DNA from: DASYSA01 sp036003885
Lineage (GTDB): Bacteria; Acidobacteriota; Blastocatellia; UBA7656
Length of the DNA stretch: 20,641 nucleotides
Direction: 5' to 3'
Assembly (NCBI GenBank): GCA_036003885.1
Contig: DASYSA010000684.1
Coordinates: forward strand, 1-20,641
Shown: positions 6,700-13,661 of the stretch, piece after piece
How positions within the stretch are numbered: the first letter of the stretch is position 1
Layout: every line of letters begins with the position of its first letter
The notes under the pieces: model-generated
What the model was told of the DNA's origin: nothing
Seen by the model: only the letters and a program-made list of their open reading frames with translations
Databases searched by the model: none
Program-made: the position numbers and the translations under genes

Positions 6700-7392
6700 A
6701 TGTCAGACCAGGCACTTATAGCGAGGCGGTTGTTGAATCACCAGAGCGTTGGCGTACTGTCGACACACTCGATCGACGTTGAAGGATACCCCTTTGGTTC
6801 GATAGCTCCCTACGCCCTGAACTATGAGAGCGAGCCTGTAATACTCATCAGTGACATTGCTCAGCACACTCGCAATATCAAGCAGAACTGCAGGGTTTCA
6901 CTTACAGTCTTCGATCAATCCGCTGATGACCCTCAGTCAGGCAGCCGCCTCACCTGGATTGGAGACGCCGAGCCGGTCGATCCATCCGATGCCGAGACCC
7001 GGCATCGCTATTTGCGTTACTTTCCTTCTTCGGAGTCATACTTCGAGACACACGATTTCTCGTTTTATGGTATCCGTTTGCGGAGAGCGCGTTTCATCGG
7101 CGGATTTGGACAGATTTACTGGATCGAACCAGACGCAATGCTCGCAACCAATCCTTTTCAGGAAACTGAAAGAAGCATAGTTGAGCATATGAACCAGGAT
7201 CACCACAAAGCCCTACTTCACTATGCCGAGGTCCTTGGGGAGACACAGGTCGACTCTATCGCAATGTCGGGGATTGATAGCGAGGGGTTTGATATGCTGG
7301 TTGACAGGCGGAAACTGAGAATGGATTTTGACTCACCCATAGGCACAGTCGAAGATGCACGGGCGACGCTGGTGAGACTTGCCAGGTCGTAG
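6700..7392 (+). CDS. HugZ-like protein: PNPOx-type split barrel plus DUF2470 domain
   Basis: The 230-residue product has an N-terminal FMN-binding-type split barrel: GVLSTHSIDVEGYPFGSIAPY at 18-38, then ILISDIAQHTRNIKQNCRVSL, and FIGGFGQIYWI at about 132-142. The C-terminal DUF2470 domain contains VEHMNQDHHKALLHYAE. This two-domain layout is that of HugZ-type haem-degrading proteins and of related pyridoxamine-oxidase-like proteins. Haem or flavin binding in the cytoplasm is likely, with haem breakdown possible but unproven for this group. No signal peptide is seen. The ribosome site is weak (AAGG about 12 bases before the ATG). It follows the winged-helix gene by 41 bp on the same strand, and a MITE-like inverted repeat begins 2 bp after its stop. 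Confidence 0.87.
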   Translation: MSDQALIARRLLNHQSVGVLSTHSIDVEGYPFGSIAPYALNYESEPVILISDIAQHTRNIKQNCRVSLTVFDQSADDPQSGSRLTWIGDAEPVDPSDAETRHRYLRYFPSSESYFETHDFSFYGIRLRRARFIGGFGQIYWIEPDAMLATNPFQETERSIVEHMNQDHHKALLHYAEVLGETQVDSIAMSGIDSEGFDMLVDRRKLRMDFDSPIGTVEDARATLVRLARS

Positions 7393-7394
7393 TT

Positions 7395-7498
7395 GAGGTA
7401 AACCTGGGTACGCACGCTTCCAGCGTGCCGTCTTACGTGATGACTCGCCGAGTGGATCACTGCGGCACGCTGGAGGCTGCGTACCCAGGTTTACCCTC
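7395..7498. mobile_element. MITE-like inverted-repeat element, 104 bp
   Basis: Two 36-base arms (7395-7430 and 7463-7498) are inverted copies sharing GTAAACCTGGGTACGCA and TCCAGCGTGCCG with only a small mismatch zone between; the centre is 32 bp. The left arm itself contains a smaller palindrome GCACGCT-TCC-AGCGTGC (7412-7428), so a cruciform with side hairpins is possible. The element fills the space between the hugZ-like stop and the lipid kinase. It has no gene and no clear target-site duplication. It looks like a short non-autonomous palindromic element; it could also work as a terminator-like hairpin for the upstream gene. Confidence 0.75.
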
Positions 7499-7523
7499 CG
7501 CCGAGCACGGGAGAACTCAACAA

Positions 7524-8435
7524 GTGCCGTCGAGGCTGGACGTCATCATCAACGCGAGATCCGGCACGAGCGACAAAGAAGCCGCACGCAGTCTGCTCGC
7601 CAACCTATTCGCCACACACGGCATTGAGGCGCATATCTCACTCGCTCGAAGTGGAGAGGAGATAGTTAAGCTAGCCCGGCATTCAATTCGCGGTGACGCT
7701 CAAACGATTGTAGCTGGAGGCGGAGATGGGACGATCAATGCCATTGCCTCACTGGTGGCCGGCACGAATAAGACGCTCGGCGTCCTCCCGCTCGGCACGC
7801 TCAACCACTTCGCGAAGGATCTGCGTATACCGCTCGACCTCGCAGGAGCGGCGCAGACGATCATCGCCGGCCACGCGGTCATGATCGATGTTGGCGAAGT
7901 CAACGAACGGATCTTTGTCAACAATTCAAGCCTGGGCCTCTATCCGCACATCGTCCACCACCGCGACACGGTGCAGCGACTGGGACACGGCAAGTGGCCG
8001 GCGTTCGTTTGGGCGGCATGGGCGGTCCTGCGGCGCTATCCGTTTCTCGATGTTCGGTTGATTTCCAGCGGCAAAGAGCTTAAGACCCGCACTCCGTTCG
8101 TCTTCATCGGCAACAACAGATATGAGATGGAGAGCTTCAACGTAGGCCGGCGTGCGCGCCTGGACGCCGGCGAGTTGAGTCTGTATGTCACCCATCGCAC
8201 CGATCGGCTGGGGCTGCTGCGACTCGCCCTCCGCGCCCTCTTCAAGCGCCTCCGAAGATCGGAGGACTTCATGGCGACGACTCTCAGTGAAGTCTGGATC
8301 GAGACGCGGCACAGGAGGATGCGAGTCGCGATGGACGGCGAAGTCGCGGTGCTTGAAACGCCGCTCCACTACCGCGTTCGCGCCGGCGCTCTACGGGTTG
8401 TCGTGCCCGAGGAGAGTACAACAGGAATTGCGTGA
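7524..8435 (+). CDS. Diacylglycerol kinase family lipid kinase (YegS/BmrU-like)
   Basis: The GTG at 7524 is preferred: it has a GGGAGA ribosome site about 9 bases upstream and gives the standard family start (LDVIINARSGT, residues 5-14). A longer frame from an ATG at 7425 runs through the inverted-repeat element and has no ribosome site. The 303-residue product has the nucleotide-binding loop GGGDGT at 65-70 and LPLGTLNHFAKDL at 88-100. It later carries VFIGNNRYEM and the C-terminal AMDGEV, all typical of DAGK_cat proteins. It should phosphorylate a lipid such as diacylglycerol or sphingoid base at the inner membrane; the true substrate is unknown. The metallophosphoesterase gene starts 12 bp after its stop, so the two are probably co-translated. 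Confidence 0.92.
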   Translation: MPSRLDVIINARSGTSDKEAARSLLANLFATHGIEAHISLARSGEEIVKLARHSIRGDAQTIVAGGGDGTINAIASLVAGTNKTLGVLPLGTLNHFAKDLRIPLDLAGAAQTIIAGHAVMIDVGEVNERIFVNNSSLGLYPHIVHHRDTVQRLGHGKWPAFVWAAWAVLRRYPFLDVRLISSGKELKTRTPFVFIGNNRYEMESFNVGRRARLDAGELSLYVTHRTDRLGLLRLALRALFKRLRRSEDFMATTLSEVWIETRHRRMRVAMDGEVAVLETPLHYRVRAGALRVVVPEESTTGIA

Positions 8436-8447
8436 GGGAGAGGTCAG

Positions 8448-9269
8448 ATGCGAACGCTCGTTCATCTATCCGACATCCATTTCGGACGCGTTGATCAGGC
8501 AATCATCAACCCGCTGATTCAGGCTATTCGCAATGCCAACCCCGCCGTGGTAGCCGTCTCGGGTGACCTGACGCAGAGGGCTCGTTCGCGCGAATTCAAA
8601 GAGGCTCGAGCCTTTCTCGACTCGCTGCCAAAGCCCCAGATCGTCGTACCCGGCAATCACGACATCCCGTTGCACAATGTCTTCTTGCGTTTCGCTCGCC
8701 CACTCGACAACTATCGCCGATACATCACCGGCGATCTTCGTCCCTCTTATGAAGACGAAGAGATCGCTGTCATTGGCGTGAACACCGCACGCTCGTTGAC
8801 GGTCAAAGGGGGGCGAATCAATAACGTGCAGATCAGCTGGCTGCGTGAGAAGCTTTGCGCCTTTGGCCCGGATCTCATTAAGATCGTGGTCACCCATCAC
8901 CCGTTCGATTTACCAGAAGGCTATGGCGAACGAGACCTGGTGGGGCGGGCGCGAATGGCGATCGGAGCGCTCGCAGGTTGCGGCGCCGATATCTTTTTGG
9001 CCGGCCATCTGCACGTCAGTCATACCGGACATACCGCGACGCGCTACAGGTTGGGCGGACGCTCGGCACTGGTTGTGCAAGCAGGCACAGCAGCGTCAAC
9101 GCGGGGCAGAGGCGAAGCGAATTCCTTCAACGTCATCCGGCTGATGGCTCCGACGATTATCATCGAACGCTATCAATGGCACTCCGATCGCAAAGCGTTC
9201 GCCAGTTCCATGATTCAAGAATTTCGCCGTACCGATGATGGCTGGTCTCCGACCTCAAGCGAGGCATGA
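8448..9269 (+). CDS. Calcineurin-like metallophosphoesterase (CpdA-like)
   Basis: The 273-residue product has all class III phosphoesterase blocks: SDIHFG (D9, H11), GDLT (D40), GNHD (N70, H71), VTHHP (H150) and GHLHVS (H187, H189). These bind the two metal ions and the phosphate. The pattern and length are closest to cyclic-nucleotide phosphodiesterase CpdA and related enzymes. There is no signal peptide, so it is cytoplasmic. Given its partner, a phosphodiester or phosphomonoester of a lipid is as likely a substrate as cAMP (inference). A GAGAGG ribosome site lies 5 bases before the ATG. It is the second gene of a kinase-phosphoesterase pair. Confidence 0.92.
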   Translation: MRTLVHLSDIHFGRVDQAIINPLIQAIRNANPAVVAVSGDLTQRARSREFKEARAFLDSLPKPQIVVPGNHDIPLHNVFLRFARPLDNYRRYITGDLRPSYEDEEIAVIGVNTARSLTVKGGRINNVQISWLREKLCAFGPDLIKIVVTHHPFDLPEGYGERDLVGRARMAIGALAGCGADIFLAGHLHVSHTGHTATRYRLGGRSALVVQAGTAASTRGRGEANSFNVIRLMAPTIIIERYQWHSDRKAFASSMIQEFRRTDDGWSPTSSEA

Positions 9270-9406
9270 GCGGCGAGAGGAGGTTAGTCTGCAGCCCTTG
9301 CGACCAGGATCAAAGATCAGTGGTTTGAATGAGGCGGCAGGTCAGTTCAGGCCGTCTCTTCCAAAGATTTGAAGGAATCACATTGTCACAAAAGGAGTGA
9401 TGCCGC

Positions 9407-11209
9407 TTGCACATAACCATCCAGCAGATCAGCTTCTTCGTTATTCTGCTCGTCGCATTCGGATTGCTGATTACCGAGCGGCTCCGAAATGACATTGTCG
9501 GAGTCCTGATCATACTTGCTCTGGCTGTAACGAGAGTTCTGAGTCCGGCCGAGGCTCTGTCGGGCTTTGCGAGCGAACCGGCCATTGTCGTCGCGAGCAT
9601 ATTCATCATCAGCGGCGCTTTTCATCAAACCGGCCTCGCGGAGCTGATGGGATCCGCAATCGGCAGGCTGGCTGGACAGGGCTACAGCCGAGTTCTTGTC
9701 GTCATAATGCTCTGCGTCGCGGTTCTTTCCGCCTTCACGCATCATGTAACCACAACGGCGGTGATGCTGCCCGTCGTGCTGACGCTCAGTCGCGAGCGAC
9801 ACCTGCCGGCCTCGAAGCTCCTCATGCCTTTGTCCTTTGCCGCCTCGCTCGGAACGACCATTACGATCATCGGAGCTCCTGCCTTCCTCGTATGCAGTGA
9901 TGTGCTTCAGCGTGCAGGCCGGCCCGCGCTGGGAATCTTTTCCATTACACCGATTGGCCTTACTCTTTCAGTCGCCGGCACAGTCTTCATGGTATTGATC
10001 GGACGATTCCTGCTCCCGAGTAACGAGGCGGGAGAGGACCCGGCAAACGTCTACCGGCTCGAGAACTACTTCACTGAAATCAAGATACTGCCCGACTCAC
10101 AATTCATCGACAAAACGCTGGCCGAAGTAAAAGGCAACCATTACAACTTCACCACGGTTGGCTGGATTCGTAGCGGGAGACGGATGCGAGGACTGATCAG
10201 CGGGGGCCGGCTGGCGGCAGGCGACGTGCTTCTGGTTCAGACAACGCCAGAAGATATGATGGCATTCAGGCAGGAGCAGGGTATCGAACTTCATCCGGTT
10301 GAGAAGTATGGTGCGGATGAAAAAGGCAGTAACCAGGACGATGAGGATGATATCGCGGAAAAACTTGCTCAGGCGGTAATCGCGCCCACCTCGGAGATCA
10401 TTGGCCGCACCATCGGCGACATCGATTTTAGGCGTCGATATGGCGCAATAGTAGTGGGGCTTTGGCGCCAGGACGGTTTCCTGCAACAGGAATTGGCTCG
10501 CATCAAGCTGAAAGCGGGAGATGTCCTGGTCTTACAGGGCGATGAAGCGTCGCTCTCCCGCATCGCGAATGATCCTGCATTTCTGATCATGGTTCCCTTC
10601 CACGGAGAGTTGCGTCTTCGGCGCAAAGCTCGGACTGCAGGACTGCTCATGTTGGCTACTATTGGCGCCGCAGCGACCAACGTCACGACGTTGGAGATAG
10701 TGATGCTGGCGGGAGCGGTCGCGATGGTGCTCTCGGGGTGCCTTACGCCTCGCCAGGCCTATCGGGCCGTTGACACAAAGATCTATGTCTTCATCGCCGG
10801 GGCGATTCCACTCGGAGCAGCGATGCAAAAGACCGGCACCGCAACCTTGCTGGCAGGGGGGTTGCAGCACATAGTGGGTGGGTGGAGCTCGATAGCCACA
10901 CTGTTGCTCATCTTCGCCATAGTGGCCGTGGTTACTCAGTTCATGTCAGATGCCGCGACCACGGCTCTGTTTGCTCCCGTCGCAATAGCGCTTGCACTTG
11001 CCTTGGGGCGAGCGCCGGAACCCTATGTCATAACCGTGGGAATGGCTGCCGTGGTATCGTTCCTCACACCTATTGGGCATCACGGCAACCTGCTCGTCTA
11101 CGGTCCAGGGCGCTACACCTTCGTGGACTTCCTGCGAGTGGGCGCACCTCTCACTGTTGTAATTGCAATCCTGGTAGTGGTGATGGCTCAGATGCTGTGG
11201 CCGAGCTAG
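9407..11209 (+). CDS. SLC13-type permease with two TrkA_C-like domains
   Basis: The start is a TTG with AAAGGAG nine bases before it. The nearby ATG (9400) is out of frame and would read into a short non-family peptide. The 600-residue product has about five or six membrane segments (8-200), a cytoplasmic insert (about 220-400) and further membrane segments (410-598). The insert holds two TrkA_C-like domains (IKILPDSQFIDKTL... and VIAPTSEIIGRTIGDIDFRRRYG...). This layout is that of the SLC13 (DASS/CitMHS-like) permeases that move dicarboxylates, sulfate or other anions. In most of these, two SN(T/A)-type loops form the sodium/substrate site. Here the first reads SAFTHHVTTTAVMLP (H112/H113) and the second QFMSDAATTALFAP, so the Asn residues are replaced. 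Substrate and coupling ion are unknown. Its stop shares CTAG with the stop of the convergent DUF4126 gene. Confidence 0.88.
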   Translation: MHITIQQISFFVILLVAFGLLITERLRNDIVGVLIILALAVTRVLSPAEALSGFASEPAIVVASIFIISGAFHQTGLAELMGSAIGRLAGQGYSRVLVVIMLCVAVLSAFTHHVTTTAVMLPVVLTLSRERHLPASKLLMPLSFAASLGTTITIIGAPAFLVCSDVLQRAGRPALGIFSITPIGLTLSVAGTVFMVLIGRFLLPSNEAGEDPANVYRLENYFTEIKILPDSQFIDKTLAEVKGNHYNFTTVGWIRSGRRMRGLISGGRLAAGDVLLVQTTPEDMMAFRQEQGIELHPVEKYGADEKGSNQDDEDDIAEKLAQAVIAPTSEIIGRTIGDIDFRRRYGAIVVGLWRQDGFLQQELARIKLKAGDVLVLQGDEASLSRIANDPAFLIMVPFHGELRLRRKARTAGLLMLATIGAAATNVTTLEIVMLAGAVAMVLSGCLTPRQAYRAVDTKIYVFIAGAIPLGAAMQKTGTATLLAGGLQHIVGGWSSIATLLLIFAIVAVVTQFMSDAATTALFAPVAIALALALGRAPEPYVITVGMAAVVSFLTPIGHHGNLLVYGPGRYTFVDFLRVGAPLTVVIAILVVVMAQMLWPS

Positions 11210-11682
11210 AATCGAGAGACGATGAGGAAGCCGCCGCCGATAGCAACGGCGTCCTCCAGTAAGGCGATCACGAAATCCGGAACGTTGAGCGCCTTGACGA
11301 GCCTCATTCTCACCTCGTAGCCGGCGAATGCCCCGGCGATACCTCCCAGACCACCCAGTGCAGCTCCGAGCGCGACGGATTTATTAGCCGCCGCGCAGAG
11401 TGTAGCACCGGACAGTCCACCAAAAACGATGCGAGCGATCAGGCCAGGGATCTCCTTTCGGCTTGGGGCTTTCGGGAGTTTGTCGACTACGAGTTCGACG
11501 ATGGCCGCCGCTGCAAACAGGTATGCGGCCACCGCGGATCCCATGAAGGCGAGACCGGAGTGTTGAAGACTGAACCATCTCCAGTGGGCAGCCAAACTAG
11601 TGACCGCGGGTGCGGTCATGGAGCGGAGTCCGGCTACTACGCCGATGGCAAATGTGAGAGCAACGACTGTGGTTATGTGCAT
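11206..11682 (-). CDS. DUF4126 family membrane protein
   Basis: About 158 residues (start at ATG 11682, with a weak GGTGG site upstream; an in-frame GTG at 11694 is possible). The sequence has the DUF4126 pattern: AGLRSMTAPAVTS near the N-terminus, VELVVDKLPKAPSRKEIPGL in the middle, then a glycine/alanine-rich segment ending in AGYEVR, and PDFVIALLEDAVAIGGGF at the C-terminus. Four or so hydrophobic segments predict an inner-membrane protein. The family function is not known to me. It is the last gene of a possible unit behind the intradiol dioxygenase (40-bp gap) and overlaps the SLC13 gene tail-to-tail by four bases (CTAG provides TAG on both strands). Confidence 0.85.
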   Translation of the reverse strand: MHITTVVALTFAIGVVAGLRSMTAPAVTSLAAHWRWFSLQHSGLAFMGSAVAAYLFAAAAIVELVVDKLPKAPSRKEIPGLIARIVFGGLSGATLCAAANKSVALGAALGGLGGIAGAFAGYEVRMRLVKALNVPDFVIALLEDAVAIGGGFLIVSRF

Positions 11683-11722
11683 ATCGGAAGCCACCGGGGG
11701 TCAGCCCGTGGTAGCTCGCTTT

Positions 11723-12382
11723 TCACCTAACAAGAACTATGTCGAAGCGCGCGGCGAGTTCGCCGATGCGCGACTCTTTGATCGGAACGAAGGGGACGAT
11801 GATTGACTCGCGTGACTTTGGATCTCGAATGGATTTTAGTATTCCGTCGCGCTCGTTTTCGGGTTGGCCTTTGATGTAACACTGCGTGGTGAAGTTATCG
11901 CGACCCTTCAGTTTGACGGCGAAGTGAATGTGAGCTGTGCGACCGGAATACGGAATGGGCTTAATCGTGCGAAACCGGTATTCCCCGGTTGAGCCGGTCT
12001 GAAAGCGCCCAAAGCCCTGGAAGTTTGCGTCTCGTTTGTCTCGATTGTCGCTCCGTGTGTGGATGTAGGCACCGTTGTTGTCTACCTGCCAGATCTCTAC
12101 AGTCGCGTTCCGGAAGGGTTCGCCATGGGTGTCGAGAATACGGCCAGTCAAATGCGTGACAATTCCCACTGCCGGGGTGATGGAGTTGTTGATGATCAAC
12201 AGGTCGTTGTCAGTGTCGAGAGGCATCTTATCGGGATAGAACGGCCCTTCAGTCTGACTGGGTGTTTTGGTCAGTTCGTCAGCAAAGAGACCGGGTGCGG
12301 CAAACGCGGTCGTTCCAACTGCCCCAACAGCAATACTGGTAAGGAAATTCCGACGTGTAAGAGAGAGTCTGTGTTGATTCAT
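11723..12382 (-). CDS. Tat-exported intradiol ring-cleavage dioxygenase
   Basis: The 219-residue product begins with a twin-arginine signal (SLTRRNFLTSIAVGAVG, residues 7-23) and continues with TPSQTEGPFYP (40-50), the hallmark of intradiol dioxygenases. The iron ligands of the catechol/protocatechuate 3,4-dioxygenase type are all present: Y106 (NNGAYIH), Y135 (GEYRF), and H151/H153 (AHIHF). It should cleave a catechol-type ring between the two hydroxyls using non-haem Fe(III). It would be folded in the cytoplasm before export, so it acts outside the cytoplasmic membrane. The ATG has an AGGAGG ribosome site. Upstream on the same strand is an exported dienelactone hydrolase. The substrate is not readable from sequence; lignin- or humic-type aromatics are a guess. 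Confidence 0.92.
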   Translation of the reverse strand: MNQHRLSLTRRNFLTSIAVGAVGTTAFAAPGLFADELTKTPSQTEGPFYPDKMPLDTDNDLLIINNSITPAVGIVTHLTGRILDTHGEPFRNATVEIWQVDNNGAYIHTRSDNRDKRDANFQGFGRFQTGSTGEYRFRTIKPIPYSGRTAHIHFAVKLKGRDNFTTQCYIKGQPENERDGILKSIRDPKSRESIIVPFVPIKESRIGELAARFDIVLVR

Positions 12383-12493
12383 TGAAGACCTCCTGGTGAA
12401 CTGGGGATGCTAAAGCTAAGGCGACGAAGATCCGATCTGCGGCGCGAATCTCCTGACCGCTTACTTCAGAGACGAGCGAACCTGGTCGCAGGT

Positions 12494-12521
12494 TTCGAGA
12501 ATTCGAGAATCGTGGAATCGA
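12494..12521. repeat. Short GAGAAT/GAATCG repeat between two minus-strand genes
   Basis: TTCGAGAATTCGAGAATCG followed by TGGAATCGAG gives three imperfect tandem units. It resembles, but is not the same as, the A/G-rich repeats at 171-1954, and lacks their ATGGAGAATTGAGAATG core. It lies in the 160-bp gap behind the dienelactone hydrolase gene; the stop of that gene is not in the repeat. No promoter is evident in the gap. Confidence 0.4.
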
Positions 12522-12542
12522 GTGCCTGACCCCGCTTCAAAG

Positions 12543-13436
12543 TCAGAGTTTCTTGAGAATGCCCTTCCAGCGAACCCAGGCTTCGTCGCGGGCCTTTTTG
12601 TTCGCTTCGATCATCTTGTTTGCTTCGGCCGTCTTGTTTGGGTCGACAACAGCCGTTGGGTCTTCGCCCGCGCGCATGAAACCATGCCCCGCGCCTTCAT
12701 AGGTCACAGCATCATAGGTCTTCCCTGCCGCTTTCATCAGTTCCTGGCTCTTGGGTACCGTCGCACCTATGCGCGCGTCGTTGCCGCCATAGAAGCCATA
12801 CACCGGGCACTTGATCTTCGCGATCGCTTCAGGACTTTCCGGTCCCGAACCGTAGAAAACGAAAGCTGCGACGAGGCTCGGCCGGTTCGTCGCGAATCGA
12901 AAAGTCTGGCTGCCGCCGTAGCAGAATCCGCATACTGCGACTTTGCCATTGCAGGCGGGAAGCTTCGAGACGTAATCAGCAACTGCGTTCAGGTCGGCGG
13001 TGATCTGGTCTGCAGGCAGCTTCTGGATGGCCTGCCCCACGCCGCTGCGATCAAACTCGCTCGTCCCGCCGCCATTGGGACCCATCCCTGAAAGCAGGTC
13101 CGGAGCGATCGCGATGTAGCCGGCTTCGGCAAGCTGATCAGTAAGACTGCGTACCCAGTCGCTCATCCCAAAAATCTCATGGATCACGACTACGGCAGTC
13201 GCCTTACTCTTGACCTCGGGATACACAACGAAAGAGTTTACCTTTCGTTCGCCATTTTTGACGGCCACCCATTCCTGGTGTCGTGGCGATTTGTCCGCGC
13301 GCGCCTTAGCCCAATCCTGCTCAACTGCAAAGCTCATCATGTGCTCGGCATGCTGATCGAGGACAGCAGTCGTCTGTTGGGCCGGTGCGGCTATCGCGGC
13401 CAACAGCACAGGGATGATCATCAAAGCTCTTCTCAT
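12543..13436 (-). CDS. Exported dienelactone hydrolase family protein
   Basis: The ATG at 13436 is preferred: it has an AGGGAGG ribosome site and starts a signal peptide (MRRALMIIPVLLAAIAAPAQ). An in-frame start at 13469 would add 11 charged residues. The mature part has the alpha/beta-hydrolase fold of dienelactone hydrolase: VVVIHEIFG (E87), the nucleophile elbow GFCYGG (C172), GGNDARIGA (D220) and GAGHGFMR (H251), giving a Cys-Asp-His triad. Such enzymes hydrolyse dienelactones from ring cleavage of substituted catechols to maleylacetates. With the exported intradiol dioxygenase downstream it could form an extracytoplasmic ortho-cleavage pair (inference). The C-terminal lysine-rich tail (KMIEANKKARDEAWVRWKGIL) is helical. 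The gene lies 225 bp downstream of the DUF1552 gene on the same strand. Confidence 0.92.
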   Translation of the reverse strand: MRRALMIIPVLLAAIAAPAQQTTAVLDQHAEHMMSFAVEQDWAKARADKSPRHQEWVAVKNGERKVNSFVVYPEVKSKATAVVVIHEIFGMSDWVRSLTDQLAEAGYIAIAPDLLSGMGPNGGGTSEFDRSGVGQAIQKLPADQITADLNAVADYVSKLPACNGKVAVCGFCYGGSQTFRFATNRPSLVAAFVFYGSGPESPEAIAKIKCPVYGFYGGNDARIGATVPKSQELMKAAGKTYDAVTYEGAGHGFMRAGEDPTAVVDPNKTAEANKMIEANKKARDEAWVRWKGILKKL

Positions 13437-13661
13437 CTCAACCTCCCTCAAAGAGATCTGGTCTTCCACTGCTTTGGGACGGTGTTAGCCACGCGCCTGA
13501 CTCATTCGGACGTCGGGGGCCTTGGCCGATTCGTCCAGCTCAAGTCGCAGGTAATCAAATACCACACTCTGCACGGTCATTTGCAGACGAGGTCGATATT
13601 AAGATGTGTTTCTTGTCCCGGTGGTGCCATCGGGCCAGAGAGTCGAGACGTCGCCTGCTCC

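Noticed and set aside
7425..7523. ATG start for the lipid kinase inside the inverted-repeat element
   Set aside because: There is no ribosome site, and the 33 extra residues would be encoded by the element. The GTG at 7524 has a good ribosome site and starts at the family boundary.
9400..9406. ATG at 9400 as start of the SLC13 gene
   Set aside because: It is out of frame with the permease; the TTG at 9407 is in frame and correctly spaced from AAAGGAG.
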